Shown here: one piece after another, positions 1 to 10,975 of the stretch
Numbering within the stretch: the stretch's first letter is position 1
How the letters are laid out: each line of letters opens with the position of its first letter
Source: Liolophura sinensis
Taxonomy: Eukaryota > Mollusca > Polyplacophora > Chitonida > Chitonidae
Direction: 5' to 3'
Assembly: GCF_032854445.1 (NCBI RefSeq)
Contig: NC_088304.1
Location: 30,637,732-30,697,731 of the forward strand
DNA: 60,000 bases
Program-made: the position numbers and the translations under genes
Notes under the pieces: generated by a model
The model's database searches: none
What the model was told of the DNA's origin: nothing
What the model saw: only the letters and a program-made list of their open reading frames with translations

Positions 1-40
1 CACACGTGGTCAGTGTAACAAGAACTTATCCGTTTGCCGC

Positions 41-109
41 GAGCATTAATCTCCTGGTATCTGGAGACAGCCGGTTGGAAGTATAACTAATATAAGGAGA
101 TTAATGCTC
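41..109. repeat. Perfect 15-bp inverted repeat (hairpin)
   Basis: The arm GAGCATTAATCTCCT at 41-55 is matched exactly by its reverse complement at 95-109, with a 39-base loop. The stem contains ATTAAT. No terminal-repeat or target-duplication signature was seen, so it may be a foldback fragment of a mobile element or chance. Confidence 0.6.
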
Positions 110-409
110 TCCGGAGACAATCCCGGATACGTGAAGTGCTATCCCTATGAGCAGTGTTACTTATCTCCTACACCGCGATTTAATAAAATAGGAGTTTTTG
201 AACAAAACCAGGACAAGGAAGATATATTTATGTTAAATTGAGAGATAAATCGCTCCAGGAATCCTCGGGGTATAACAGTTTTATCGTGATTCAAGTCAAT
301 GGGCATACATTTTGCATGAAAATATAAATATGAAAATATTACATGAACACGGACATTTTCAAACACTCTCCGGTTTTCAATATTGTGACGGACTTGAATT
401 TTTATATGT

Positions 410-487
410 AGGGGATTTGATCTCACGGCGATCGCGTCAGTGTCATTGCCCATGTGCCAATGTGCCGCGCTACACGCTAACCAATAG
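410..487 (-). repeat. tRNA-derived SINE head fragment
   Basis: Read on the minus strand this stretch has an A-box-like segment (TTGGTTAGCGTGTAGCGC) and about 50 bases later a B-box-like GATCAAATCC. It aligns by eye with the head of the SINE at 44774 (TTGGTTAACGCGCTAGCGCA, then a B box), but the SINE body does not follow. It is a SINE relic rather than a working tRNA gene because no acceptor stem closes. Confidence 0.5.
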
Positions 488-596
488 AGGTTCGTCGCTT
501 AATTTGATTAGGAGCAACTGCAGAGAGGGTATCAGTGCTTCTCCCCTGTGCTGCGTCACTGTGACAGTTGAAAAACCGCGCCCGCAATAAGCATCA

Positions 597-662
597 AGAC
601 CTGGATTTGAACCCGAGACCATCTCGGTTAATCCTCATTAATCGTATAGCTTGGTACTGGAG
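597..662 (-). repeat. tRNA-like SINE head, isolated
   Basis: The minus strand carries a B box GGGTTCAAATCC (from 602-613 on the plus strand) preceded by an A-box-like AGCTATACGATTAATGAGG at the tRNA spacing. No matching acceptor stem was found, so a decayed tRNA-derived retroposon is more likely than a tRNA gene. Confidence 0.4.
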
Positions 663-1842
663 CGGGTGAAACCTTTTCCTGTGTAGTAGCAACTCGGGTC
701 TAAGCTGTATTGTTCTCTTCCACAGCTTTAATTCGAAGTAATTTTGCTGGGAATGGCTCACTACTGAGCATAGAGACATTGCTTGTTTCAAACTGACGAA
801 ATATTACAGTATCAGTTACCATTAAACTTATCGGCATTATAGTTGTCAAGTAGTCACATTAAATGGTTAAACAAATGTAGGTTAAATAGCAGTGAAAACA
901 CAGTGACAACCTTCGGACGATAAATGTTAAACGTTTTGACCTAAGGGCTGTCTATGCTGAATGTAGCAGACATGATATGGTGAGAGTGGAAGAGCGAATT
1001 ATTTTCAGCGAGACGGACACATTAAACCTCTAGGCCAGCGAGACCCCCAAAAGCACATATATTCTAGCTCAACAGATAAACTATATATAATAGCTGACAA
1101 GTGATAATACATGTATGTGCAAATTGGAAACCTTTTGCCCACTAAATCACTTGGTGTCAATCTCTATGCAGACTGTTCTTTATTTCTGGATAACATCATG
1201 TTTTACTTCTGGTCGAGTCAACATATATGGTATACACAGGTATTATGGCTATACTAGACCTCGGAAAGGCAATACTGCCACAGTGTCTAGCCAAATCGTC
1301 TAGGGATGAAAAACAGCGGTGTAGACAACTGGCGCCAACGCCATATAAATTAAAGCCTTTTTTGCTGATGTTAAAACTGAAAAGTTCATATCATTGTCCA
1401 GAAAATGTAAATTGTGACAGCTATTTCTCTCCATAACAGTTATTAATTGTTCGCACGTTGTTTTGTCGAATCGGAGTAAACGTTTAAATCCTGTTTAGAT
1501 TTTGACTCTTTGGGATTGTGTGTATCGGGCCACGTTCGTTGATTTCGTTCGCATGTGTTTGATAATCAATCAATGTTTGCGCATCCAGACAATTAACAGA
1601 TCCTTTGATATATAGATACAACCAAATATATGCCTGCTGAAGAGCAAGAATTATACGTTTTTTTTCCCATTGTTTTAGCGTCACACTGTAGAATTTCCCT
1701 TCTGCTCGAAACTGGTCAGGTTTACAGGTGGACGAAACATACGTAAGACTTCACAAACAACAACGCGAATGTCGCCGAACCGCTTATTGTCACCAAGATC
1801 CAACGAACAGTTAGAGCGAGAATGAGAATCTACCAATTCCTG
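663..1842. other. Intergenic, no supported feature
   Basis: AT-rich sequence with only short open frames (up to about 69 codons) on both strands. I see no splice-supported exon, repeat copy or RNA gene here. Confidence 0.5.
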
Positions 1843-1912
1843 GTCCAGTGCCGGATTTGAACCCACATCTCCTCTGTACTGCCGATTGAAACACTCTGCC
1901 CAGGCCTGCTCC
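1843..1912 (-). repeat. tRNA-like SINE head abutting a minisatellite
   Basis: The minus strand has a B box GGGTTCAAATCC (plus-strand 1853-1864) preceded by GGCCTGGGCAGAGTGTTT, an A-box-like block. The A-box part is also the first unit of the adjoining 43-bp tandem array, so array and head share sequence. No acceptor stem pairing was seen, so this is called as a retroposon relic. Confidence 0.45.
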
Positions 1913-2280
1913 CAAAACCACACATGTTAAAAACCACTCTGTCAAGGCCTGCTCCCAAAACCACAAATGTTAAAAACCCCTCTGCCGAGGCCTGCTCCCC
2001 AAAACCACACATGTTAAAAACCACTCTGTCAAGGCCTGCTCCCAAAACCACAAATGTTAAAAACCCCTCTGTCAAGGCCTGCTCCCAAAACCACAAATGT
2101 TAAAAACCATTATGCCAAGGCCTGCTCCCTAAAACTACGCATGTTAAAAAATACTCTGCTAAGGCCCCCTCCCCAAAACCACATATGCTAAACACCACTC
2201 TGTCAAAACCTGCTCCCCAAAACGATACATGTTAAAAACCAGTCTGCCAAGGTCTGGCCCCTAAAATCACTCATATTAAA
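1889..2280. repeat. 43-bp minisatellite, about 9 units
   Basis: Nine consecutive units of 43-44 bp each contain a CTCTG..AAGGCCTGCTCC core, a CCCAAAACCAC segment and an ATGTTAAA end. Units at the left are nearly identical; those at the right (after about 2100) diverge progressively. The first unit overlaps a tRNA-like head, which suggests the array grew by tandem duplication of a SINE 5' flank. Open frames across it (repeating WFWEQA-type peptides) are translation artefacts. Confidence 0.9.
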
Positions 2281-2854
2281 TTGGATCACTTTGCTTTGGG
2301 CTGAATGACTTGATATGTTTCCCTGAACATGATTATGAAACATACCTGAATATGAATTTTATTTATTAATTACGTCTTAATATTATAGTTACAATTTTCA
2401 GAATTATGAAAGTCATAACTAAACGGCCCAGTTTAACATGCATAGTTTCTTTTGCTCGCCATAGCAGGCGTATTGTTTCGCGGATGTAATTTATTTGCAG
2501 TCCTTGTCGTGGGCATGATTCTCTTGATGACAATGAGACTGAGTCGATGGTCGAGTCGTTGACTGAGTTGTGTATGGATGTTTGACATATATCGCTGATG
2601 CTTAGATGCCTGATTCTGGAGAGACCGGAGTCGGGTTTTACGTGCTATTGAGTAAGGGCTATACCCATAAAGTTCGTCTAAAAATATCGATTATACCACT
2701 AAATGTATACACACTCATTATGTTCCCCTGGTTCAGTGGAATTTCTTTACTTAAGGAATTTATGAGGAGTAGAAATCCGAGTACTCGGAGTAATCCACTG
2801 ACCTTCGCAAGAATCCTGGCAGCCCTGCTGGCTTAAAAGCTTCAAACGAACCAG

Positions 2855-2925
2855 AGAGAGCTGGATTTGACCCTGTCACGTGACAGGGTTGATCGAGGCA
2901 AGACCAACGCTCCCAGCGAAAAAGC
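2855..2925 (-). repeat. tRNA-like relic with a 20-bp palindrome
   Basis: The minus strand reads AGCGTTGGTCTTGCCTCGATC, then a degenerate B box GGGTCAAATCC. Between them lies a perfect 20-bp palindrome at 2870-2889 (ACCCTGTCAC and its complement) centred on the E-box CACGTG. The tRNA resemblance is weak; the palindrome is certain. Confidence 0.35.
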
Positions 2926-4159
2926 CAGTGAAAGTCCTTAACGTAATAAAAATCGTCGGCTTCATGTCTACATTAGAGTGGCGCTAATTATGCACACATT
3001 TGCCCTGCACTCGGCTATTTACAACCCGAAAAGAAATGGACACATAAGCTCTAATATTCAATCGCAAAAGTCAAAGTATTAATGGAAACAATAACTGTTC
3101 ATCGCCGCGTGGCCTTTCCGTGTGTACGTACATGTACCCTAAGTGAATTCGAGAAATGGATGTGAATATCAACCCCATAAATCAATAATAAACGCTGTAA
3201 TTTAAACGAATCAAGGTGGACATAATGTAGTGATTGCATTTAGCACATATTTGATGTAACGTAATCAAAGTGAAACGTCATCGGGACTTTCCACTCGACG
3301 GGAAATATTGAGGATGATAGACAGCTCGTGACAGTTGTCGTCTGCCTTATTCAGTGACATTTTTTGTTTACAAAATAGATTCAGCAAATGGCCAAGGCAT
3401 TAAGTTCTGTAACGGAAACAAGAGTGGAGAAAACAAATGCGCTAGGCACCTTTGATGATCATCAAGTGAGGAAAGATGGACACCTTCATATAAGAGTGAT
3501 TTCACCTTAGACATATCTCACGGTTAGAAATCGTTTACTTCTTAGTATACATAAAAAGTTACTATTTAGAAACAAAAGCAAATCTTTTGAAGTATCCTTT
3601 GAGTTAAACTTCTGAATTGTTCACTATATGTTGTCCTACGTTCGATTCACGAAATATAATCCATCGTTCACCATTCTTCCGAAAGATTGTTTTAGCTACC
3701 TCTGCTCCACTGGGATGATGTAAGCAGTAACATGAGACAGCAGGGTGGGGAAATAACACAAAAAAGTGTATTGTTGAGTGCCAGACATAATGATGATACA
3801 TGATTGTATTATCCTGATCGTAGCAGTCTCTGTCGTGTTAAACAAAACTAATCGCTTTATGGTCCATGGAATTACGCCGAGAAACCCGCGCCAGTAATTG
3901 CTCCAGAGTAAATAGCATGGCTTGTTCCAGCCCATTATATAATACAGTACATTAGCCTATGTGTGACCGTGACGCTGTAATACACTGGTGTGGCAGAGAT
4001 TGATATATGTTATATTACAGGGCAAGCGTCCAGGAGTCCAGACAAGACACAGGCAGGGAAATTGATGGTTAAACCGAATCAGACTTATCCGTCTGGGCCG
4101 AACAGATACCAGTTGCCATGCAATTGCCCTTGGCAGACTTGACCGTCTGCTGGTTTCAT
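2926..4159. other. Intergenic, no supported feature
   Basis: Mixed-composition sequence with no dispersed repeat copy or convincing exon. Open frames stay below 80 codons. Confidence 0.45.
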
Positions 4160-4236
4160 GTACTGACAGAAGCTGCCGAGAAAATCAGCGGAACTCCTTA
4201 AACGACAGTTCTTGGTTCGAATCCAACTTCTGCCAT
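4160..4236 (+). repeat. tRNA-like 3' half (B box and acceptor-like end)
   Basis: GGTTCGAATCC at 4214-4224 followed by TTCTGCCA resembles a T arm plus the 3' acceptor strand of a tRNA. A complementary TGGCAGA occurs at 4131, but about 105 bases upstream, too far for a normal tRNA without an intron, and the T stem has a mismatch. It is more likely a pseudo-tRNA or SINE head. Dispersed repeat A follows about 50 bases downstream. Confidence 0.25.
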
Positions 4237-4285
4237 TTATTAGCTGTAGAACGCGTAAAGCAAGAGAGGCTACCAAACACTACAG

Positions 4286-4440
4286 TATAGAGAGTAAAAG
4301 TGACACAAGCAACGACGGTGTGATAGCTGGCAAATGATCATACGCAACAGGTGAAATTCGTCCTCTTTTTAAATTTTCAATTTACCTCAGTCAGGCTTTC
4401 ATATTAACTGCACATGTAAATTCTTAAATAGTGTCAGTAG
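4286..4440 (+). repeat. Dispersed repeat A, copy 1
   Basis: Shares ordered blocks with 43355-43495: GAGAGTAAAAG, AACGACG-GTGTG, GGCAAATG-TCA, CAACAGGTGAAAT, TTTACCTCAG-like, TAACTG-CATGTAAA and a final AAATAGT-like block. A third partial copy is at 44548-44610. The family is unrecognised. Copy 3 precedes a tRNA-like B box and copy 1 follows one, so this may be the body of another SINE. Confidence 0.65.
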
Positions 4441-4565
4441 TACTAGCACCCCATTGCACAATTTTGCAGCTCTATATCCAGTATAGTATGTATAACTCAA
4501 TATAGTGGTCTAACAATATATCTGTCAAAACACTCCAAAAATTATAATCTAATCATCACCATGGT

Positions 4566-4605
4566 TAGTACGGCGTAAAACACCAATCAAATAAATAAAT
4601 AAATC
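4566..4605 (+). repeat. Molluscan-type SINE, 3' tail fragment
   Basis: Only the end of the element remains: TACGGCGTAAAACACCAATC followed by (AAAT)n. Strand is given by the SINE transcript, whose 3' end is the (AAAT)n tract. Confidence 0.85.
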
Positions 4606-5088
4606 AACACGGTTAACCTTCACGTAATACAAGGAGCAAAAACAGAATCCAACACGTGGTAGAGAGGCAAGTCAGTCGTGAAAGAAAAAATTCCTCTGCC
4701 CAAAAAATCGGCCAACTGTTTCTCCAGCCGAGTCGAGGCTGGCAATGTCATCCAAGAAACACACGTTCCTGCTGAATATAGCTGTAGTGTCTACAGAGTT
4801 CCTCAAATGAAAAACAACAATACATATTTGTACCAACATGACAACCTACATCTCTGACAACAGCCCAACTAGGATGCATGTTATACCGTCGTTTACTACG
4901 CCAGTGCTTGGATTGGCTTGCACATGTATTGAAGTATTTCGTTTACTCGCATTCCAATAATGTTACATGCTTGTTTGTACAAAGGCTTTTAAATGTCATC
5001 AGTGGTGTGTCATGATGTTTTAGTTTTAGTCACTTTCTGACAGATCAGTACTTTGAGGATGTAGATATTTTCAACGATATAAAAAAGC

Positions 5089-5178
5089 CCTCTTCCTCCC
5101 AGCATAATGATGACAGCCGTCGTATAAGTGAAATAGTCTGGAGCACGGGGTAAATCACCAATCAAATAAATACATCAA
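5089..5178 (+). repeat. Molluscan-type SINE, 5'-truncated
   Basis: Matches the SINE body from CCTCCCAGCATAATG through GCCGTCGTATAAGTGAAAT to ACACCAATC-like and AAATAAAT. Several substitutions (for example GGGGTAAATCACC) show it is old. Confidence 0.85.
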
Positions 5179-5439
5179 TATCTACAAGACTTAATTAAAC
5201 AAGAACCAATGAGGACAGGACAAAAATTACGATTAAGAAATATTCTTCCCGTATACAACTATATTTGATTATACTCGCAAATCATCCATCAGTGACATAC
5301 TTAATAATGTCTGACAGATAGAATCGCTTCTATTAGTTGTGAAACACTGAAATGTCGGATATAGAGTTACACCATTCAGAATACATATATATAATAATTT
5401 GCAACAGTTCAGGGCATTATGAGACTGACACAAATTTAC

Positions 5440-5510
5440 CTGTGCGAGATTTGAACTCAGGCCGTGATGTAAGCATTAGAACACCTCAGTGAACGATGCC
5501 AGCTGTAAAC
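5440..5510 (-). repeat. tRNA-like SINE head, isolated
   Basis: The minus strand has GAGTTCAAATCTCGC (B box) preceded by CTGGCATCGTTCACTGAGG (A-box-like) at tRNA spacing. No acceptor stem closes, so a retroposon head is preferred. Confidence 0.45.
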
Positions 5511-6929
5511 CGTATGTCCTTTCTCTTGCCTGAACTTCCCAAAACACCCCGTGAGAAAAGAGGAAGCAAACACATGAGCGCATGGTAATGAAAACTAAAT
5601 ATGGCGTTTCGAAAACTAATGGAGAGTAAACGAGGAGATATTGATACCCGACTTAAAAATAAACACAGCTACAGAGAGCGAGCAGAAAGCAGACGATAAC
5701 AGAAAATGCCAGCAATTTCGAATGTAATCAATTTATCGCGACGCAGTGATGCATGCGAAATCAGACATTATACCAAATAAACACGACATTAAGTTCTTAA
5801 GCAGATTTAAAAAAGGCGAAGGCTAAAAACACAATACAGATATCACATGATGCTTTCCACAATTGCATCTGTTTATAATAAAAACTTAGCAAATATCATC
5901 GGTTGATACCAACCATGACAAAGGCCATTAAACTTTCCCCACCTTTTTTATGTCCTGCGTGGAACGTATAACCTGTCCTTCAGCAATATAATAATGCCAC
6001 AAAACAATGATTAAAATATTTTTATTGACTTAGACCAAAGTCTTAAATCCTATGAGAGCCGAGTAAAGCTAAATCGTGCGTTCAGAGACCACATCAGTAG
6101 TGTGGCCGCCATCATAACGCAACCATCTCAATAAAGCGATCACCTGAACGAGGCCAAAATGCTATCCACAACATTAATGGTCGGTAGCAATGTAAGATGC
6201 CAGTTTGTCAGAGGTTACAAATAGATCGACGACTTAAACCTTAGACACACTATCAACGTACCTAAGCTTTTCGAGTTAGGTATCTTTTATTGCTGAAGGC
6301 ATAAAAGAAGTCTTATATTTACCATATGACCTGTAATGTTCTGCATCTATTTTTGACCACATTTACTGTAACATAGGCAACTTGAAAAAAGCTCCACACA
6401 AAGTTATATAATGTACAGGAAAGATGGAAATGGAACAGAGGAGGTGAACGTTTGTGAGCTGTTCTGTCTCCGGAACACGGTGAGAATGGTGATCGGTAAA
6501 TTACCGTGAAGAAATGTTGCCTAACATTTTTCACAAGTAACATGGTGCAGTAGTAATTTCGTTACCTTTAGCGACAAAGGAGTTTGATCGGAAAACTCCC
6601 CTATATATGGACTCCCAACAAAGGCATCAAGGAATATTAGAAACACATTGGCATTCACACAGTAAAAGTGCGCGGAGGAATAACGTGTGTTCTGATATTA
6701 TATGATATTATCAAATAATATACCACCACACATAGTGAAATAGCAGACAGTAATACATGCACGGCGCCTAAAGCAAAACACCTTATGAGAATCCACGCTG
6801 TTGCCTGGCCGCTTCTGGGAATCTTGAGAAGCTTTTAAATCACTATGACCGGAAACATTGATCACTTTATTCTGAAGTGTATGTACTAGTCAGCCGCGGC
6901 AAATGTATCAGTCTCAAGTCTATTAATAC
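5511..6929. other. Intergenic, no supported feature
   Basis: AT-rich sequence without recognised repeats, RNA genes or exons. Confidence 0.45.
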
Positions 6930-6931
6930 AA

Positions 6932-6935
<4 letters not shown>

Positions 6936-6986
<51 letters not shown>

Positions 6987-6995
6987 GGCGTCTGT

Positions 6996-7074
<79 letters not shown>

Positions 7075-7086
7075 CAGACGCCAATT
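6936..7086. repeat. (TA)n blocks with perfect 15-bp inverted arms
   Basis: A (TA)n tract at 6936-6983 leads into AATTGGCGTCTGTTA (6983-6997). A second (TA)n tract of about 74 bases follows, then the exact reverse complement TAACAGACGCCAATT (7072-7086). The 6983-7086 segment is therefore one near-continuous palindrome, because the (TA)n core is itself self-complementary. Open frames here encode only Tyr-Ile repeats and are artefacts. Confidence 0.95.
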
Positions 7087-7205
7087 CTCACTTCGGAGTT
7101 GTAGTAAAATGGGTGAACGTATAATTAAGGAGCAAAACCCATGTCTGTAATGAAATATATGGCATTTGGCTGCGTAACTATCGTATATATCTATTAGCAC
7201 ACACA

Positions 7206-7219
7206 TATACATACATACA

Positions 7220-7250
<31 letters not shown>
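7206..7250. repeat. (CATA)n microsatellite
   Basis: About 11 nearly perfect CATA units. The MYVC-type reading frame on the minus strand is a repeat artefact. Confidence 0.95.
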
Positions 7251-9127
7251 TCACGAGCGAATTGCCCGCTTGGCCGGCAACATTCAGGAAATATAAAGGC
7301 GTTAATTAAGGTGAAGCTATTTACAGAGAAAACTGGTCCGAAGTTCAGAGAAAACGGATCCGGGTAACAGACTCTGAGAGTGAAGAAAGCTTCCATAAAT
7401 AAATTAAAGTAAGGTTATTATAGCATTCAGTACTCACGTAACATACATTAGACTGCAGGAGCCCAGAGAGATATACGCACTAACACTGCCACGCAACTCG
7501 TGAAGTACTAAATGTAAAATAATTCATCTGCACGTTAAGAGTAATTATAAGCTTGATTCCAGCTGCCGATATACGTTACCAACCTATATTATCCTCCAAT
7601 GACAAGGTATATGTATAGACACTTAAACAAAAATGGCGACTACTTAATTAAGTGTCCGTGGCGTGTCGGAAGACACGACGCCCAACAACAACAACAAAAA
7701 TTCTCAGTGACCATGGAACTGATTTACAGTTTAATATACGTCTTCCAGCTAGTCATTTATGTACGTGCCTGGGACTGCAGTCATCCCAGTTATCGTAGAC
7801 ACAGCATTTCCCATGCGGCATGCAGAGAGAAGTTGTAACGTTTATTTACTGTGACATTCAGACCGTGTTCTGGGCGGCAATTGAGTCTGTGATTGAGAAA
7901 ATCTCCACCATATGTCGACACTGACCCCTAACATTTTCTACGACCCGAGATGAGCCACAAATCAAAACATTTCAAAGCCGTATGTGATACGAAGTCGCCC
8001 TCTAGCCCGAGCTCCGTCCAGATGGGGCTGTTTTCAATCCGGGCGATTCGTCCACCAGGCAACGCTGGCGTTTGTGTGGACTAGTTTTTGCAAGCGTCTT
8101 GCGAAATCATACCGTTAACGCTGCTATGATGTTATTCGTAGCATTTAGTGGAGTTCGGGAAAGTCCTGAACAAATAACTCATGATGTTCCATTTAAAGTG
8201 CTACACACCTTTCTAAATGTCTGCGTTTTGACTAAAAATATCTTTGGGCAAGCTGATTAACACGTTTAATAACTGAGTGAAACACGACGCATAGATATTC
8301 CAGAGGTATTTTTGTAAAAGCATCACAGATGACAGGCTAAAGACTGATATATAATGAATGCCCTTGTTAACGGGGTTTTCTTTTGGAATCCATATTATCA
8401 CAAAAGTTTGCCAATGCATACTGTTCATATACAGCATTTCCTGGAGGAAATGGGCATAGCGAAGCACTAAGTGACCACAGGACGGGGTAGTTGGGCCCAG
8501 TTGCTGCTTTGTGAAAGACACGGGAGGCAATTGTTCAAGTAAGGGAATAGTTTTGCACTCACTGTGTCTAATAGGTCTTGAGGGATTTCACCAAGACAAG
8601 AGACTGACAGGGGGTTAGATTCTCTCTCGGCAGATCTCGCAACTCGAGTCAGAATCACCCACAAAGACAGCGAGCACTTGGCTGAAAGATACCCGTGTAA
8701 TTACTCCTGATAACGCTATCACGAGGCCCCGTCACGCGTGGTAACCAGGGCAACCCGATACGCCATCGAGGATTCTGGGTAATTTGTCAAAATATTGACT
8801 CTGGCGTTTGTTCGGGTGACGGGTGTCATTTGCAGGGGACGTTCCAAAGTGTCTGCTAGAAATCCAGGCAACCCGATCGGGTCTGAGTCTGAAGCCGGTT
8901 TGGAATGCGTATTAGTTTGTGGCAACCGTGGCACGCGGCAGTCATGCTGAGTCTTTGTACTTCATGTGTTTTGTGACAGCGGAGGCACTGCAGAAAATGA
9001 CCTATAGCTGGCGGTCATATCTAATTTGCATAGAAATTCACTGAAGTTCCAAACAATATTATAAACGCAAAATCCACGACAGCTATGAAAGCTGCCGTTT
9101 AGTATTATTAAACAAAATAACAACCTG
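7251..9127. other. Intergenic, no supported gene
   Basis: Contains short open frames only. The stretch 8719-8935 is relatively GC-rich and carries the 11-mer GGCAACCCGAT twice (about 8750 and 8870), which may reflect a conserved or regulatory stretch, but nothing decisive is visible. Confidence 0.4.
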
Positions 9128-9218
9128 GTATGTATGTACATATATTTGTCTGTGTGTGTGTATGTGTGTGTGTATGTATGTATGTTTGTTTGTATGTGTG
9201 TGTACGTATATATGATTG

Positions 9219-9313
<95 letters not shown>

Positions 9314-9375
9314 ATGTATACATGTTTGTCTGTATGTGTGTATGTATGTATATTTGTCTGTATGTGTGTATGTAC
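9128..9375. repeat. Compound (TG)n / (TGTA)n microsatellite
   Basis: A long (TG)n core at about 9221-9312 with single interruptions is flanked on both sides by TGTA- and TTTG-rich variants. Cys-Val and Thr-His frames on the two strands are artefacts. (TG)n of this length can adopt Z-DNA. Confidence 0.95.
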
Positions 9376-9889
9376 ATCTGTTTGCTTTGGGTTTTACATT
9401 TTACTTAACAATTTTTTGTCACATGACGGGGAGGAGTCATTAGGCGTATGTGCATATGTCTGCCTTGTGGCAGGGCTAGTGATCAGGAGATTGGAACCTT
9501 GTTCATAAGTGATTTGTACAGTGATCAAACTGAATTTATTAATGAAACTAGACAAAACACACTAAACAGGCTTCAGGAAGTTCTTAAATTACCTAATCCA
9601 GTGGTGTAAGAAGCGATAAAAAAAGAACACCGAAGCGAATTCGCAGAAAGGCCACTCTGGGTGAAGCATTAATGCATATTTTGAGCAGTTATAGTATCTT
9701 ATGATCCTATGCCTTGACCGCAACGGTACGATCATTGGTTTTGGAAAACTGGATTTGCTATGGTTGAAATCATCATTTCCTACAATATGTTTCAAGATTC
9801 CAGAACTTTGCTCAATCTATAACCGTCCGGGCTAGGGGATGTATATGTTTCTTTCTGTCTACAATTGCGGTTGGTTATATTAACAGTTG

Positions 9890-10150
9890 CAATAAAAGCG
9901 CAAATGTGATACATATTTGTGATTCGCAAAGACGCATAAATTAGTATTGTACATTTAGATAAGGTTTAAATGTTACACGTTCCTTGCATCGTCTCCGCAT
10001 TTAGAAAAATGTTGGCCGCATCTCTTTCCGAGAAACCGTCCTAAATTCATATTTAACTTACTGTCTTAATTTTTTGGTGGTTTGCGTTGAATATTGTTTT
10101 AGATATTAGCCTTGTAATTCTTGGCCTAAAACGTCCATTATGGCTGATGA
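9890..10150 (+). repeat. Dispersed repeat B, copy 1
   Basis: Shares, in order, AACAGTTGCAAT-AAAGC, ACGTTCCTTGC, a CTTAATT block, GGTTTGCGTTGAAT-TTGTTTT, GATATT and a GTAATTCTTGGCCT-type block with 21527-21800; the last blocks also match 24600-24690 and 25640-25930. No coding capacity or termini were identified. Confidence 0.7.
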
Positions 10151-10259
10151 CTGTTACGTAAATGTCTGATGCGACGCAACGATTCATACCTTTGCATGTT
10201 CGTTGTAACAGCACAGACAGCATACACTGACCTGTATAATCTTAACTCGGTTCGGTTTT

Positions 10260-10555
10260 ACAACCACTCAAAAAATTAATTTGTTAATTCTAACAGAAAA
10301 TCTGTTATGTGAGTGATGCTAGAATGTATTCTGTTATTGTAGCAGATTGTTCTGTTGTTGTAGCAGATTATTCTGTTGTTGTAGCAGATTATTCTGTTAA
10401 ATACAACACACATGTTCTGTTAATTCAAAATAAAGATTCCAACAGGATATTACGTTGAATCTGACGGAATCTTGTGTTATAATAGGGAATACATTCTAGC
10501 ATCACTAGGATGACAGACTTCCTTTTAAAATTAACAGATTAATTTTTGGACTGTA
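10260..10555. mobile_element. MITE-like palindromic element, copy 1
   Basis: The two ends are inverted copies over about 75 bp. The left arm has ATTAATTTGTTAATTCTAAC, then GAGTGATGCTAGAATGTATTC; the right arm has GAATACATTCTAGCATCACT, then TTAACAGATTAATTTTT. The centre holds three tandem 21-bp units (TTCTGTTGTTGTAGCAGATT-type, about 10330-10400). Size, lack of coding capacity and long TIRs fit a non-autonomous DNA transposon. Copy 2 suggests TA target duplication. Confidence 0.85.
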
Positions 10556-10955
10556 TACGTTAATTATACATCATTTCTCACACATTTCCAACCAAAGACT
10601 AACTCGTAATTAACTAACTAGTACTTTGTACAAACACCTAATATCACTGGTACTGCAATGTGTAGATTAATCATTCACTTTTCCGTATATACAATGATTT
10701 ATTATTCGCGACCTTGTAAACACGCTCTGCCTGAACTGGTCCGTATATCCCATGGCATTTCCACTTCAGTTGTACCCGTCCGATTTGACTCCGAAATCCG
10801 GTGGCTAAAGTTTCCCTCATTATCACAGGCCTAATTTAGTACATGACACAAATACACCGGTCCGCTACACGTACATGTATACAACATCAACGCTGCGTGC
10901 GTGAAGTGGCCAAAAACGCTGTGACATAGGTATGTGTGCGTGTCCTCACAGTTTA

Positions 10956-10975
10956 TATAGTTTGTACAAACTATA
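10956..10975. repeat. Perfect 20-bp palindrome
   Basis: TATAGTTTGT is followed immediately by its exact complement ACAAACTATA. It could be a dimeric protein-binding site or chance in AT-rich DNA. Confidence 0.6.

Noticed and set aside
4131-4236. Functional tRNA gene
   Set aside because: The T-arm and CCA-like end look right, but the matching acceptor strand is about 105 bases away and the T stem is mismatched.
7206-7250. CRISPR-like array
   Set aside because: Pure tetranucleotide repeat without spacers; the other arrays here are also tandem repeats without unique spacers, in a eukaryote-like genome.
6867-7254. Open frames of 74-122 codons on the minus strand
   Set aside because: They translate (TA)n and (CATA)n as Tyr-Ile and Met-Tyr-Val-Cys repeats.
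9108-9508. Overlapping 75-124 codon frames on both strands
   Set aside because: Cys-Val and Thr-His runs from a (TG)n microsatellite.
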